Origin: Bifidobacterium moraviense | GTDB lineage: Bacteria; Actinomycetota; Actinomycetes; Actinomycetales; Bifidobacteriaceae | NCBI RefSeq assembly: GCF_012932365.1 | Contig: NZ_JAAIIH010000005.1 | Coordinates: 1-64,000 of the forward strand | Length of the DNA: 64,000 nt | Reading direction: 5' to 3' | In this document: in pieces, positions 49,179 through 58,997 of the stretch | Position numbering within the stretch: the first letter of the stretch is position 1 | Layout of the letters: each line of letters starts with the position of its first letter | Notes under the pieces: model-generated | Database searches by the model: none | Told to the model about the DNA's origin: nothing | Seen by the model: the letters and a program-made list of their open reading frames with translations, nothing else | Program-made: the position numbers and the translations under genes

Positions 49179-49712
49179 TCACAGACGGATGCGCGGCATC
49201 GCCTCGGACAGGTGCCGCAGCACGTGCAGCACCGTGCCCAGCCGCACGTCCTCGCGCGATCCGCCCAGATGCAGCTCGTAGGTGCTCGTCTCCGGCCCGG
49301 ATGCACCGGGCAGCGCGATGCCGACGTACACCAGTCCGGCGGGCTTGTCGCCGTCCGGGCCGGGCCCCGCCACACCGGTGGTGGACAGGCCGATCACGCG
49401 CCCCGCCTTGCCGGGCACGCCGTACAGACGCGCCGTGCCGGCCGCCATCTGCGCCGCCACCGGGGCCTGCACCGCGCCGCCCGCGGCCAGCAGCCCCGCG
49501 TCCACGCCGAGAACCGCCGCCTTGGCCGCGATGTCGTAGGTCACCGCCGAGCCGAGGAACACCCGGGAGGCGCCGGGGATGCGCACGAAGGCGTCCGCCA
49601 GCAGCCCTCCGGTGAGCGACTCCGCCGCGGCGACGTACACCCCCCGTCGCCCGCACATGTCCAGGATCGTCGCCGCCAGCTCGTCGCGGCGGGTCTGCGC
49701 GTCATCCGTCAT
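49179..49712 (-). CDS. cinA: CinA C-terminal family protein (nicotinamide-nucleotide amidase type)
   Basis: A 177-residue single-domain CinA-C protein, the PncC-like form that deamidates nicotinamide mononucleotide in NAD salvage. Family blocks: [33 protein letters not shown], then [24 protein letters not shown]. The N-terminal CinA domain is absent, as usual for this locus. The ATG at 49712 follows GAGGAGG at 5 nt. It lies between pgsA and clgR; the 68-bp gap to pgsA and the 86-bp gap to clgR are compatible with one operon. Confidence 0.93.
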   Translation of the reverse strand: MTDDAQTRRDELAATILDMCGRRGVYVAAAESLTGGLLADAFVRIPGASRVFLGSAVTYDIAAKAAVLGVDAGLLAAGGAVQAPVAAQMAAGTARLYGVPGKAGRVIGLSTTGVAGPGPDGDKPAGLVYVGIALPGASGPETSTYELHLGGSREDVRLGTVLHVLRHLSEAMPRIRL

Positions 49713-49780
49713 CGGAACCTCCTCGGAAGGAACATTCGCCGGCGACGCCGTGCCGTCCGGCGCTATCATGCCTTCGACCG

Positions 49781-50491
49781 TCACCGCTCCGCGGCGGCTC
49801 GGTCGCCCCTCGCCGTCCACGCCCTGACCGCGTACTCCACGCCCGAGTAGACGCACAGCGCCAGCGCCACGTACAGCATCGCGTAGGCGAGGACGTAGTA
49901 GACCCTCACGTATTCCGCGGGCAGGAGATCGGGCTGTGCCGCGGAGGCCCCCAGAGCGAGGAACGGCGCGAGCAGCATGGTCAGCGAGATCGACTGGAAC
50001 AGCGTCTTGAGCTTGCCCGGCCACGCCGCGGCGATCACCTTCCCGCCGCCGTCGATGACGGCGAGGCGCATCACGGTGATGCCGATCTCGCGCACCAGGA
50101 ACAGGGCCGTCACCCACCAGGCCACCTCGCCGAACACGGACAGCACGATCAGCGCGGAGAGCATGAGCAGCTTGTCCGCGATGGGATCCATGAGCTTGCC
50201 CAGCTCGGTGACCGCGTTGGTCCTGCGCGCCAGCCAGCCGTCGAGCTTGTCCGTGCAGGCGGCCACCAGGAACACCCCGGCCGCGGCCCAGCGCAGTCCC
50301 AGACGTCCCGCGTCCGCGACGCCCGGCGTCAGCGCGCCGCCCAGCGAGGGCATGTCGGCGCTGGGCTGGGGGCCGGCCATCGCGAGCAGCACGATGAACG
50401 CCACCACCAGCGCGATGCGCGCGTACGTCACCAGATTCGGCGCGCTGTTCCAGCCTTCGAACAGCGACTTCTTCGTTTCGCGCTCGTTCAC
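49781..50491 (-). CDS. pgsA: CDP-diacylglycerol-glycerol-3-phosphate 3-phosphatidyltransferase
   Basis: A 236-residue membrane enzyme that makes phosphatidylglycerophosphate. The CDP-alcohol transferase motif D-G-x2-A-R-x8-G-x3-D-x3-D is intact in DKLDGWLARRTNAVTELGKLMDPIADK. About five to six hydrophobic helices are visible. Unusually, helix 1 is followed by a roughly 30-residue Pro/Gly-rich loop (GPQPSADMPSLGGALTPG). A GTG start (50491) follows GGGAGG at 4 nt. It is followed by cinA and preceded by ftsK, the conserved order. Confidence 0.92.
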   Translation of the reverse strand: MNERETKKSLFEGWNSAPNLVTYARIALVVAFIVLLAMAGPQPSADMPSLGGALTPGVADAGRLGLRWAAAGVFLVAACTDKLDGWLARRTNAVTELGKLMDPIADKLLMLSALIVLSVFGEVAWWVTALFLVREIGITVMRLAVIDGGGKVIAAAWPGKLKTLFQSISLTMLLAPFLALGASAAQPDLLPAEYVRVYYVLAYAMLYVALALCVYSGVEYAVRAWTARGDRAAAER

Positions 50492-50612
50492 GGAGCCTCC
50501 CTGCCTTGCATAGCCTTGCGTAATTCCGACACAGGTCCGCAGCACTGTGCGTTTCAAACGTACCGCGTGCGCGGCCCGCGCGTCGCGCGCCGTGTCGCCG
50601 CGGCGGGCTGCG

Positions 50613-53432
50613 TCACGCGTCCTCCCCGCCCGCGTTCGCCGGCGACGTCTCGAGCGAGCTCGTCTCGCCGCGGATGAAGGCGAGCACCGCCTGCAGATCC
50701 TGCGGCTGCACGAGTACCTCGCGCGCCTTGGAGCCCTCGGACGGACCCACCACGCCGCGCGACTCCAGCAGGTCCATGAGGCGGCCCGCCTTGGCGAAGC
50801 CCACGCGCAGCTTGCGCTGCAGCATCGACGTGGAGCCGAACTGCGAGGTGACCACCAGCTCGGCGGCCTGCAGCAGCAGGTCCATGTCGTCGCCGATCTC
50901 CTCGTCGGGCTCGAGCGCGCTCTTCTCCGCCTCCCGGGCCATCTGCTCGATGTCCTCGCGGTAGTGCGGCTTGCGCTGCGTGCGCACGAACTCCACGGCC
51001 TTGCGGATCTCCGATTCGCTCACCCAGGAGCCCTGCACGCGCAGCGGCTTGGCCTCGCCCATCGGCAGGAACAGGGCGTCGCCCTGGCCGATGAGCGTCT
51101 CGGCGCCGGTGGTGTCGAGGATGACGCGCGAATCGGTGGCCGACGACGTGGCGAACGCGAGCCTCGAGGGGATGTTCGCCTTGATCAGGCCGGTCACGAC
51201 GTCGACGGACGGGCGCTGCGTGGCGAGCACGAGGTGCACGCCCGCGGCTCGCGCCAGCTGCGTGATGCGCTGGATCGAGCTTTCCACGTCGTTCTTGGCG
51301 ACCATCATGAGGTCGGCCATCTCGTCGACGACCACGAGGATGTACGGGTAGGGCGCCACCTTGCGGTTCGATCCGGCCGGCGCGTGCACCTTGCCGGCGC
51401 GCACGGCCTCGTTGAAGTCCTTGACGTGGCGGAATCCGAAGAACTCCAGATCGGAGTAGCGCGAGTCCATCTCCTTGACCACCCATTCCAGCGCCTGCGC
51501 GGCCTTCTTGGGGTCGGTGATGATGGGCGTGAGCAGATGCGGGATGCCCGCGTACGCCGAAAGCTCCACGCGCTTGGGGTCCACCATGATCAGGCGCACC
51601 TGCTCGGGGTTCGCGCGCATGATGATCGACGTGAGCATGGAGTTGATGAAGCTCGATTTGCCGGAGCCGGTGGCGCCGGCGACCAGCAGGTGTGGCATCT
51701 TGGTGAGGTCCGCGGTGACGAAGTGGCCCTCCACGTCCTTGCCGATGCCGGTGAGCATCGGGTTCGGGTCGTTCATGGCCTTGTCGCTCCGGAGCACGTC
51801 GCCCAGATGCACGATCTCGCGGTCCTCGTTGGGGATCTCGATGCCGATGGCCGACTTGCCGGGGATCGGCGAGAGGATGCGCACGTCGGAGCTGGCGACC
51901 GCGTAGGCGATGTTGCGCTGCAGGTTGGTGACCTTCTCGACCTTCACGCCGGGGCCGAGCTCCACCTCGTACTGGGTGACCGAGGGGCCGCGCAGGAAGC
52001 CGACCACCTTCGCGTCCACGCCGAACTGCTGGAACGTGGACGTCAGGGCGCGGATCACGCGGTCGTTGGCGGGCGTGCGCGCCTGATGCGGCTGGCCCTT
52101 GACGAGGATGCCCAGATCGGGCAGATGGTAGGCGGCGTCCGGATCGTCCGGCGCGGCGTCGTAGGCCGATTCGTCGGGCGAGGCGCCGCCCGCGGCGTCC
52201 GCGGCGGCGGATGCGGCGGCCGGCGCGGCGGAGACGGATCCGGCGACGGGAGGCTGCGCGGCGTCGATGTCCCACGGGTCGCCGCCCGCGGCGGGCGCGG
52301 GCGGCGGCGCGGAGGCGGAGGACACGCTTCGCGTCTGGCGCGCGGCGGGCGTCGGCGCGGGATCCGCCGCGGCGGCGGGCTGCACGCCGTAGCCGTCGGG
52401 CAGCGCCGACGTGGCCATGCGCGGCGACGCCGGCATCCGATCCGACGACGCATGCGGTTTGAGCAGCGAGGTCTCGGCGGCCTCGCCGTGCCGGCGGGCG
52501 GCGCGGTCGAACGCCTGATCGCCCTCGTAGCGGTCCAGCGAACGGTCGTCGTCGGCGTCGCGGCGACGGAACAGCCCGGCGAACCGGTCCAGCCACGAGC
52601 GGCGGCCCGGCGCGGCTTCCGTCCCCTCGTCCTCGCCGTCGTGCGCGGGCACGCCGTCGGCGAGCGCGAGGGTCGTGTCGCCCACGCGCACCTCGTTGGG
52701 GAACTGGTCGTCGTCCGCGGCGTCGCGGCCGTCCCGCGCGCCGTCGCCGGCGCCCACGCCCTCGCGGATCCGGTCGGCGAGTTCGCGCGCCTTGTCCGGC
52801 AGGTCGGTCACGTGCGAGCGGGTGATGAGCAGCAGCGAGAACAGCGCCATCACCACGAACACCACGATCGCGAACGCCTTGGAGAGTCCCCATGCCAGCG
52901 GCGACCCCAGCACGAAGCCGAGCAGTCCGCCGGTGCGCTGCAGCGCGCCCAGATCGAAGCCGCGCACGTCGGACGCGCCGGCGGCGTCGATGATCGAACA
53001 GACCGACCACAGCAGCAGCACCCAGCCGCTCACCACGCGGGGGTTGTCCGACCCCTTGCCCGAATTGCGCATGAGGCGGATCGCCACGATGATCAGGATC
53101 ACCGGCAGCACCACGCTCATCACGCCGAGCGCCGCGGACGCCACGGCGTGCAGCGCCAGTCCCAGGGCGCCCTGCACGCGCACCCATTCGCTCGCCACCA
53201 GACATATGGCGAGCACGATGAGCACGAAGCACAGGCCGTCCCGGCGGTACACCGGGTCGTACTCGCCCACGCCAGTGAGCGATCGCACCAGCGCGCCCAG
53301 CTGCCGCGGGACGAACAGCAGCGCGCGCTTGCCGAGCGTCTCCTCGGCCTGCGCGCGGGACGACGCGGCGCCGCCCTTGCGCTTGGCCGCGTCCCCGCTC
53401 CCCTTCTTCGATGATGATGCTTCTCGTGCCAT
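50613..53432 (-). CDS. ftsK: DNA translocase FtsK
   Basis: A 939-residue membrane-anchored DNA pump that clears chromosomal DNA from the septum. Four hydrophobic helices occupy about residues 50-190. A long Ala/Pro/Asp-rich linker follows (about 215-425). The motor domain holds Walker [28 protein letters not shown] and [15 protein letters not shown]. The C-terminal gamma winged helix (about 840-905, [24 protein letters not shown]) reads orientation sequences. GGGAG precedes ATG 53432. It lies 64 bp after miaA on the same strand. Confidence 0.97.
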   Translation of the reverse strand: MAREASSSKKGSGDAAKRKGGAASSRAQAEETLGKRALLFVPRQLGALVRSLTGVGEYDPVYRRDGLCFVLIVLAICLVASEWVRVQGALGLALHAVASAALGVMSVVLPVILIIVAIRLMRNSGKGSDNPRVVSGWVLLLWSVCSIIDAAGASDVRGFDLGALQRTGGLLGFVLGSPLAWGLSKAFAIVVFVVMALFSLLLITRSHVTDLPDKARELADRIREGVGAGDGARDGRDAADDDQFPNEVRVGDTTLALADGVPAHDGEDEGTEAAPGRRSWLDRFAGLFRRRDADDDRSLDRYEGDQAFDRAARRHGEAAETSLLKPHASSDRMPASPRMATSALPDGYGVQPAAAADPAPTPAARQTRSVSSASAPPPAPAAGGDPWDIDAAQPPVAGSVSAAPAAASAAADAAGGASPDESAYDAAPDDPDAAYHLPDLGILVKGQPHQARTPANDRVIRALTSTFQQFGVDAKVVGFLRGPSVTQYEVELGPGVKVEKVTNLQRNIAYAVASSDVRILSPIPGKSAIGIEIPNEDREIVHLGDVLRSDKAMNDPNPMLTGIGKDVEGHFVTADLTKMPHLLVAGATGSGKSSFINSMLTSIIMRANPEQVRLIMVDPKRVELSAYAGIPHLLTPIITDPKKAAQALEWVVKEMDSRYSDLEFFGFRHVKDFNEAVRAGKVHAPAGSNRKVAPYPYILVVVDEMADLMMVAKNDVESSIQRITQLARAAGVHLVLATQRPSVDVVTGLIKANIPSRLAFATSSATDSRVILDTTGAETLIGQGDALFLPMGEAKPLRVQGSWVSESEIRKAVEFVRTQRKPHYREDIEQMAREAEKSALEPDEEIGDDMDLLLQAAELVVTSQFGSTSMLQRKLRVGFAKAGRLMDLLESRGVVGPSEGSKAREVLVQPQDLQAVLAFIRGETSSLETSPANAGGEDA

Positions 53433-53496
53433 AACGTCTCCCTAGCGTACCGGTCCGTGCGGTCCGCGCGTCGATGCTTCCGGCCGGCGGGCGGTT

Positions 53497-54522
53497 CTAT
53501 GCTCCGACGTCGCCGAGATGGTGCTGCACGTAGTCGTCCGCGCGCGCGTCGATCGGATCGTAGTCGCCGGCGTCCGCGTGCGCGATCACGGCCATCGCGT
53601 TGTCCACGAGCGCCGGGTTGAGCGCCTGCAGCCAGTGGATGCGCGGGTCGCGTCCGAACCATCCCATCTGCTTGCGCGCCAGACGCCGCGTTTTCTGCGC
53701 CACGTCGGCGAACGCCTCGTCCTCGTCCACGAGCCCGTCGAGCACGTCGATCATCTGCTGGTAGCCGAGCGCGCGGCCCGCGGTGAAGCCGAGCCGGGGA
53801 CGCAGGCGCCGCACCTCGTCGAGGAACCCCTCGTCGCGCATCCGCGCCGTGCGCAGCGCGATGCGGCGGTCCAGATCGGCGCGGTCCAGATCGAGGCCGA
53901 TCTGCACGGACGGGATCACGTACCGGTAGCGCGGCAGCGTGGATGAGTACGGGCGCCCGGTCAGCTCGATCACCTCGAGCGCGCGGATCGTGCGCCTGGG
54001 GTTGCGCGGATCCATGTGGGAGGCGGCCTCCGGATCCTTCTCGCGCAGCTCGTCGAACAGCAGCCCCGGTCCCTCGGTCTCGGCCCGTCGCTCCAGCCGC
54101 TCGCGGATCGCCGGATCGGTGCCGGGGAACGAGATGTCGTCGATGGCGGCCCTGGCGTACAGCCCGGATCCACCCACGAGGATCGGACGGATCCCGCGCG
54201 AGCGCAGATCGCGGATGCAGTCGCGCGCCAGCGTCTGGAACCGCGCCACGCTCATCGCGTCGTCCGGTTCGATGACGTCGATGAGATGGTGCGGCACGCG
54301 CGCCCGCTCCTCGGCGGACGGCTTGGCGGTGCCGATGTCCATGCCCTTGTACATCTGGTAGGCGTCGGCGTTCACGATCTCGGCGCGCTCCCCGCGCGCG
54401 GACAGCCGTTCGGCGATCGCGATGCCGAGCCCCGTCTTGCCCGAGGCGGTGGGGCCCACGATCGACACGACGCGCGGTCCGGAGACGCGCCCGGAAGTCC
54501 CCTGCTCAGCGGCGCACGACAT
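53497..54522 (-). CDS. miaA: tRNA dimethylallyltransferase MiaA
   Basis: A 341-residue enzyme adding a dimethylallyl group to A37 of tRNAs that read codons beginning with U. The P-loop [15 protein letters not shown] lies near residue 21. Also present are [37 protein letters not shown] and the C-terminal [10 protein letters not shown] and [18 protein letters not shown] 54522 lies 17 nt inside the 3' end of miaB, so the genes overlap and are coupled. MiaB then methylthiolates the product of MiaA. Confidence 0.96.
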   Translation of the reverse strand: MSCAAEQGTSGRVSGPRVVSIVGPTASGKTGLGIAIAERLSARGERAEIVNADAYQMYKGMDIGTAKPSAEERARVPHHLIDVIEPDDAMSVARFQTLARDCIRDLRSRGIRPILVGGSGLYARAAIDDISFPGTDPAIRERLERRAETEGPGLLFDELREKDPEAASHMDPRNPRRTIRALEVIELTGRPYSSTLPRYRYVIPSVQIGLDLDRADLDRRIALRTARMRDEGFLDEVRRLRPRLGFTAGRALGYQQMIDVLDGLVDEDEAFADVAQKTRRLARKQMGWFGRDPRIHWLQALNPALVDNAMAVIAHADAGDYDPIDARADDYVQHHLGDVGA

Positions 54523-55966
54523 ACGTCTGCCCCGCCTTCGGATCCGGATCGGCGATGAGGTTGTGCCCCGCCGCGTGCGTGACCGTGGCCGTGACGAAGT
54601 CGCCCACCCGCGGCTCCGGGAAGCCCTCCGGCACGCCGATGTGCACCAGCACGCCCGTGCGCTCGCGCCCGGTGACGCGCTTGGTGGCCGCATCCTTCTT
54701 GCCCTGCGCGCCGGTGATCATCACCTCCACGTCACGCCCCTCGAACCGACGCAGCCCCTCCTCGGTGATGCGGGTCTGCAGCGCCACGAGACGGTCGAAG
54801 CGCTCCTGCACCACGGCCTTGGGGATCTGCTCCATCGCCGCGGCCGGCGTGCCGGGGCGCGGCGAGTACTCGAACATGAAGGCGGACGAGAAGCGCGCCT
54901 GCTCCACCACGCGCATCGTCTCCTCGAAGTCCTCGTCCGTCTCGCCGGGGAACCCCACGATGACGTCCGTGGAGATCTGCGCGTCCGGCATCGCGGCGCG
55001 CACCCTGCCGAGGATGTCCATGAACCGCGCGCTGCGGTAGCTGCGGTGCATGGCCCTGAGGATCCGGTCCGAGCCGGACTGCAGCGGCATGTGCAGCTGG
55101 TGCATGACGTTGGGCGTCTCGGCCATCGCCGCGATCACGTCGTCGGTGAACGCCGCCGGATGCGGCGACGTGAAGCGCACGCGCTCCAGCCCCTCGATCT
55201 CGCCGCAGGCGCGCAGCAGCTTGGAGAACGCGTAGCGGTCGCCCATCGCGTAGCCGAACGAGTTGACGTTCTGCCCCAGCAGCGTCACCTCCTTCGCGCC
55301 CTCGTCCACGCAGCGGCGGATCTCCGAGAGGATGTCGCCCGGACGGCGGTCGCGCTCGCGGCCGCGCGTGGTGGGCACGATGCAGAACGTGCACGTGTTG
55401 TTGCAGCCCACGGAGATGGACACCCACGCGCTGATCTTCGACGCGCGCGCCGTGGGCAGGTCGCTGGGGAACGTCGTCAGCGTCTCGCTCACCTCGGTCT
55501 GCGGCTTGCCTGTCACGCGGTTCTGCTCCAGCAGGCGCGGCAGGCTGCCAATGTTCTTGGTGCCGAACACGGCGGCCACCCACGGGTCGCGGCGCGCGAT
55601 GCGCTCGCGGTCCAGCTGCGCCATGCAGCCGCCCACCGCGATCTGCAGGTTGGGGCGGGCGTACTTGTAGCGCATCCACCGTCCGATCGTGCCGTACATG
55701 CGCTCGGCGGCGTTCTCGCGCACGGCGCACGTGTTGAGCACCACCAGATCCACGTCGAAGTCGGCCGCCTGCTCCTCGGTGGCGGCCACGTAGCCGTCCG
55801 CCTCGAGCACGCCGGCGATGCGCTCCGAATCATGCACGTTCATCTGGCATCCGAGCGTGTGAATGGCGAACACGCCCTTGCCGCGGCCGCCCGCACGCGC
55901 CGCGGGGTCGGCGGCGTCACTCGTCTTCGAGGCGCGCTCCGCCTCGGTCATCATCGCTTCATCCAT
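54506..55966 (-). CDS. miaB: tRNA methylthiotransferase MiaB
   Basis: A 486-residue radical-SAM enzyme that adds the 2-methylthio group to i6A37 of tRNA. The N-terminal domain holds the auxiliary-cluster cysteines in [23 protein letters not shown] and VGGCMAQ. The SAM-cluster motif is [20 protein letters not shown]-terminal TRAM domain is at about residues 420-486. The ATG (55966) has no ribosome-binding site, but a minus-strand TAGGAT ends 8 nt upstream, suggesting a leaderless message. It begins the miaB-miaA-ftsK gene run. Confidence 0.96.
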   Translation of the reverse strand: MDEAMMTEAERASKTSDAADPAARAGGRGKGVFAIHTLGCQMNVHDSERIAGVLEADGYVAATEEQAADFDVDLVVLNTCAVRENAAERMYGTIGRWMRYKYARPNLQIAVGGCMAQLDRERIARRDPWVAAVFGTKNIGSLPRLLEQNRVTGKPQTEVSETLTTFPSDLPTARASKISAWVSISVGCNNTCTFCIVPTTRGRERDRRPGDILSEIRRCVDEGAKEVTLLGQNVNSFGYAMGDRYAFSKLLRACGEIEGLERVRFTSPHPAAFTDDVIAAMAETPNVMHQLHMPLQSGSDRILRAMHRSYRSARFMDILGRVRAAMPDAQISTDVIVGFPGETDEDFEETMRVVEQARFSSAFMFEYSPRPGTPAAAMEQIPKAVVQERFDRLVALQTRITEEGLRRFEGRDVEVMITGAQGKKDAATKRVTGRERTGVLVHIGVPEGFPEPRVGDFVTATVTHAAGHNLIADPDPKAGQTYVVRR

Positions 55967-55974
55967 AATGGCCC

Positions 55975-55980
55975 ATCCTA
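55975..55980 (-). promoter_or_regulatory. -10 hexamer, leaderless start of miaB
   Basis: On the minus strand TAGGAT runs 55980 to 55975 and is separated by 8 nt from the miaB ATG at 55966. The intervening bases (GGGCCATT) carry no usable ribosome-binding site. Confidence 0.5.
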
Positions 55981-56080
55981 TCCGCCGGGCTTGTCAGCGC
56001 CGTCGGCGTGCGGCCGCGGCCTCCCCGCCGTCTCGCCGGACGCTCCCAGCCTTCGCTCAGGATCCGGGGCTCCCTCCCGT

Positions 56081-56086
56081 TAGAAT
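56081..56086 (+). promoter_or_regulatory. -10 hexamer, leaderless start of the small alarmone synthetase
   Basis: TAGAAT, one base from TATAAT, is followed by 7 nt and then GTG 56094. An ATG that overlaps the hexamer (56085) is unlikely to be transcribed, so it argues for the GTG start. Confidence 0.6.
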
Positions 56087-56093
56087 GGATGCC

Positions 56094-56828
56094 GTGATTC
56101 TAGACCGACACAGCCGCATCAACACCTCCGAAATCCAGGCCCGACTGAAGACCATCGACCTCGGCGATCAGCGCTTCGACATGGACGAGGTCGGCAGGTT
56201 CATCGACATGATGCAGGTGTACGAAGGCGCCATGTACGAGATCAGCACCAAGCTGGAGATCCTCGACGACGAGTTCCAGGTGCGGTTCGCGCACGACCCG
56301 ATCCACCACATGGAGCGCCGGCTCAAGTCCGTCAACTCGATCATCGGCAAGCTCGACCGCAAGGGGCTGCCCGTGACCGTGAAGTCGGTGCGCGACAACC
56401 TCTTCGACGTGGCCGGCATCCGCGTGATCTGCAACTACCGCGACGACGTATACTCCGTGTCCAACTACCTGTCCGCGCAGTCCGACATCCAGGTGCTGCG
56501 CGTCAAGGACTACATCAAGAACCCCAAGGTGAACGGCTACCGCTCGCTGCACGTCATCTACGCCGTGCCGGTGTTCCTCTCCTCCGGCCCGCACTACACG
56601 CCCGTGGAGGTGCAGTTCCGCACCATCGCCATGGACTACTGGGCCAGCCTCGAACACGCGCTGCGCTACAAGACCGACCTGCCGGACGCCAAGCTCAGCG
56701 AGCATTCGCAGACGCTGCTCGACTGCGCGCGCAGCCTGCAGAACATCGAAGTGCAGATGCAGAACATCCACCGCGACATCAACGGGGCGCCCCGCATGGA
56801 GGGGCAGTCGCCGGCGACGGACGCCTGA
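56094..56828 (+). CDS. Small alarmone synthetase (GTP pyrophosphokinase)
   Basis: A 244-residue stand-alone (p)ppGpp synthetase with no hydrolase, TGS or ACT domain. The RelA/SpoT synthetase fold is recognised by NLFDVAGIRVICNYRDDVYSV, RVKDYIKNPKVNGYRSLHVIY, and VEVQFRTIAMDYWASLEHALRYK. A helical N-terminal stretch and a C-terminal helix with RSLQNIEVQMQNIH may mediate oligomerisation, as in RelQ/RelP types. The GTG start is chosen from the -10 position; an in-frame ATG nine bases earlier is the alternative. A second alarmone enzyme is the bifunctional Rel at 9792-12131. It stands alone, divergent from miaB. Confidence 0.9.
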   Translation: MILDRHSRINTSEIQARLKTIDLGDQRFDMDEVGRFIDMMQVYEGAMYEISTKLEILDDEFQVRFAHDPIHHMERRLKSVNSIIGKLDRKGLPVTVKSVRDNLFDVAGIRVICNYRDDVYSVSNYLSAQSDIQVLRVKDYIKNPKVNGYRSLHVIYAVPVFLSSGPHYTPVEVQFRTIAMDYWASLEHALRYKTDLPDAKLSEHSQTLLDCARSLQNIEVQMQNIHRDINGAPRMEGQSPATDA

Positions 56829-56864
56829 TTGGCTGTTCGTTCGACGGTGACTTCCGGACGCTCC

Positions 56865-56933
56865 GCGCGCATGGAGTCCGCGACACGCTCAAGGCCGCTC
56901 GGCCAAGCCTACGGTCGCGGACTCCATGCGCGC
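56865..56933 (+). repeat. Long inverted repeat after the alarmone synthetase gene
   Basis: Two perfect 20-nt arms (56865-56884 and 56914-56933) surround a 29-nt loop that itself contains a GGCC/GGCC hairpin. It lies 37 bp downstream of the alarmone synthetase stop and about 70 bp downstream of the convergent reductase gene. It could act as a bidirectional transcription barrier, though no T-run follows. Confidence 0.7.
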
Positions 56934-57005
56934 TCCGGTCCTCGAGCGGGCGCACGGTGACGGTCACTCGCGCGTCCGCGCGTGCAGGACTGCTGGAACG
57001 ACCGG

Positions 57006-57833
57006 TCAGAAGTTGAAGTTGTCGGGGTCGGAGCCGTGGCGGCGGTTGATGCCCAGGTTCGACAGCGCCGCCATGTCGTCGTCCGTCAGCGCGAAGTCGA
57101 AGACGTCGAAGTTCTGACGGATGCGCTCCTCGTGCGTGGACTTGGGGATGACCACCACGCCGCGCTGCAGATGCCAGCGGATGATCGTCTGCGCCGGGGA
57201 CTTGCCGTGCTCCTCGGCGACGCGCGCGACCACGGGGTTGTGCAGCAGGTCGCCTCCGGTGCCGCCCAGCGGGCTCCATGCCTCCACGGTGATGCCCTGC
57301 GCCCTGTCCCAGTCGATGAGCTCCTGATTGGGGAACTGCGGGCTCGACTCGATCTGGTCCGCCGCCGGCGTCAGATCCGAGAAGCTCCTGAGCTCCTCGA
57401 GATGATGGCGGTGGAAGTTGCTCACGCCGATCGCGCGGATGCGACGCTCGTTGTACAGTTCCTCCATCGCCTCCCACGCCTTCTGCCAGCCGTCGGCGGG
57501 CCAGTGGATCAGATACAGGTCCACGTAGTCGGTGCCCAGACGGTCGAGGCTCTCGAAGAACGCCTCGCGGGCGCGCCCGTCGCGCACGTCCTGGTTCCAC
57601 AGCTTGGTGGTCAGGAAGACGTCGCGGCGCTTCACGCCGGACTCGCGCATGCCCTGCCCCACGGACTCCTCGTTGTCGTACGCCTTGGCGGTGTCGATGT
57701 GGCGGTATCCCGTCTCGAGCGCCCAGCGCACCGCGTCCACGGTCTCCTGCCCCTTCTGCGTGCGGAAGACGCCCAGACCGAGCTGCGGGATGGTGATGCC
57801 GTTGTTCAGGGTGATGGTCGGCTGATCGGCCAT
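57006..57833 (-). CDS. Aldo/keto reductase
   Basis: A 275-residue NADPH-dependent oxidoreductase of the AKR5 group, which includes 2,5-diketo-D-gluconate and methylglyoxal reductases. The catalytic tetrad is visible: Asp and Tyr in RHIDTAKAYDNE, Lys in FLTTKLWNQ, and His in YLIHWP. The NADPH-binding tail is VVVIPKSTHEERIRQN. The length matches the family. It is preceded by a GAGG-type ribosome-binding site and lies between two well-separated hairpin-flanked gaps. The substrate (sugar aldehyde or alpha-keto ester) is not evident. Confidence 0.93.
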   Translation of the reverse strand: MADQPTITLNNGITIPQLGLGVFRTQKGQETVDAVRWALETGYRHIDTAKAYDNEESVGQGMRESGVKRRDVFLTTKLWNQDVRDGRAREAFFESLDRLGTDYVDLYLIHWPADGWQKAWEAMEELYNERRIRAIGVSNFHRHHLEELRSFSDLTPAADQIESSPQFPNQELIDWDRAQGITVEAWSPLGGTGGDLLHNPVVARVAEEHGKSPAQTIIRWHLQRGVVVIPKSTHEERIRQNFDVFDFALTDDDMAALSNLGINRRHGSDPDNFNF

Positions 57834-57988
57834 GTCTTACCTCCTTTGGTGAGTGGTTTCGATCATGCCCCATCGTAGGCGGGACGCCTCCCAAACGGCG
57901 TGCGCGCGCTCGCCGTGGGCGTATTCACCGTTCTGTAAGGTTGCTCCCCTACGGTGGGCCGTGTCGAAACAACCGAGAAGGAGCCGTC

Positions 57989-58849
57989 ATGACGTTCGGT
58001 CGCATTCCCGACGATAACCAGCAGCCGCGGTACGGACAGCCGTACGCGGCTCCCCAGTACCAGCAGTATCAGCAGTATCAGCAGACGCCCGCGCAGGACC
58101 AGTACGCGCAGACGCCCTACGCGGGCACCGCGGGGGCCGGCGCCGCCACCATGGATGCCGGACTCGCCTACTCCTACGAGAAGGCGCAGCGTGTCTCCAT
58201 CACCAAGGCCTACGGCGAGATGACCATCGGACTGGCCATCACCGCCGCAGTCGCCATCCTCACCCAGACCACCGGCGCGCTGTACGCGTTCCTCGCCGCC
58301 ACCGGCATGGTCGGCTGGATCGGCCTCGCGGTCGTTCAGGTGGGTCTGGCCATCTATCTGGGCGCGCGCATCATGCGCATCACCCCCGCCGCGGCGCGCG
58401 CGATGTTCTACGTCTACGCCGCGCTCATGGGCTTCACGCTCAGTTCCATCTTCGCCGCGTACGACATCGCGGACATCGGCGTGTGCCTGGCGCTGTGCGC
58501 CGGGTTCTTCTTCGCGCTCACGATGCTGGGCCTGACCACGAAGTTCGACATGCTCAAGGCCGGTCCCATCCTGTTCGTGGGCCTGCTCATGCTCATCGTC
58601 TCGCAGCTCGTCGTCGCGATCTTCTTCCCGTCCGACGGCGCCCTGCAGCTCATCGCGGCGATCGGCGTGATCCTGTTCGCCGGCATGACCGTGTACGACG
58701 CCCAGTCCACGCGCGCGATCTTCCGCCAGTACCAGAGCCAGGGCCCGGACATGATCAGGAAGGTGTCGATCATCTGCGCGCTGAACCTGTATCTCGACTT
58801 CGTGAACATGTTCCTCTACCTGCTGCAGCTGTTCGGCAACCGCGACTAA
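57989..58849 (+). CDS. Bax inhibitor-1/YccA family membrane protein
   Basis: A 286-residue UPF0005 protein with seven hydrophobic helices from about residue 72 on, and the family's DxQ-like TVYDAQSTRAIF and C-terminal LYLDFVNMFLYLLQLFG. Bacterial members affect membrane proton or calcium leak or protease FtsH activity, but the role in this group is not established. The first 55 residues are a Gln/Tyr/Pro-rich soluble tail encoded in part by a 9-bp tandem repeat (58055-58081). AAGGAG precedes ATG 57989. Confidence 0.88.
   Translation: MTFGRIPDDNQQPRYGQPYAAPQYQQYQQYQQTPAQDQYAQTPYAGTAGAGAATMDAGLAYSYEKAQRVSITKAYGEMTIGLAITAAVAILTQTTGALYAFLAATGMVGWIGLAVVQVGLAIYLGARIMRITPAAARAMFYVYAALMGFTLSSIFAAYDIADIGVCLALCAGFFFALTMLGLTTKFDMLKAGPILFVGLLMLIVSQLVVAIFFPSDGALQLIAAIGVILFAGMTVYDAQSTRAIFRQYQSQGPDMIRKVSIICALNLYLDFVNMFLYLLQLFGNRD
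58055..58081 (+). repeat. 9-bp tandem repeat in the Bax-inhibitor gene
   Basis: Three consecutive units of CAG-TAC/T-CAG type (58055-58063, 58064-58072, 58073-58081) encode the QYQQYQQYQQ tract of the N-terminal tail. The second and third units are identical. Confidence 0.85.
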
Positions 58850-58877
58850 TTCCCGCCGTCTCGCCGGAACATCGTTC

Positions 58878-58916
58878 GAAGCCCCCGGATCGCCTCGAAA
58901 GCGGTCCGGGGGCTTC
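58878..58916 (+). terminator. Terminator after the Bax-inhibitor gene
   Basis: A stem of about 15-16 bp (58878-58893 with 58901-58916) with a 7-nt loop, starting 28 bp after the stop codon. Confidence 0.75.
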
Positions 58917-58920
58917 GCGT

Positions 58921-58964
58921 TGCCGTCGCGTTGCCGTCGCGTCCCCGCCGCGTCCCCGCCGTCG
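58921..58964 (+). repeat. 11-bp tandem repeats upstream of the EamA gene
   Basis: Four 11-bp units: two identical (58921-58931, 58932-58942), then two of a second, related type (58943-58953, 58954-58964), the last diverging at its 3' end. The array sits between the terminator and the EamA promoter, where copy-number change would alter spacing. Confidence 0.85.
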
Positions 58965-58983
58965 TTTCGTCATCATGCCGGAT

Positions 58984-58989
58984 TAGCGT
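58984..58989 (+). promoter_or_regulatory. -10 hexamer, leaderless start of the EamA gene
   Basis: TAGCGT is followed by 8 nt (TGTCCCCC, no ribosome-binding site) and then ATG 58998. Confidence 0.45.
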
Positions 58990-58997
58990 TGTCCCCC

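Noticed and set aside
50547-53414. A 955-codon open frame opposite ftsK on the + strand
   Set aside because: It lies entirely antisense to ftsK, has no ribosome-binding site, is composed of Arg/Gly/Ala/Val/His-rich sequence without any recognisable domain, and follows from strong GC bias at codon position 3. Similar frames opposite secA (41564-45481), the kinase (34202-36547), parC (15565-18258) and PPK2 (2847-4790) are rejected for the same reason.
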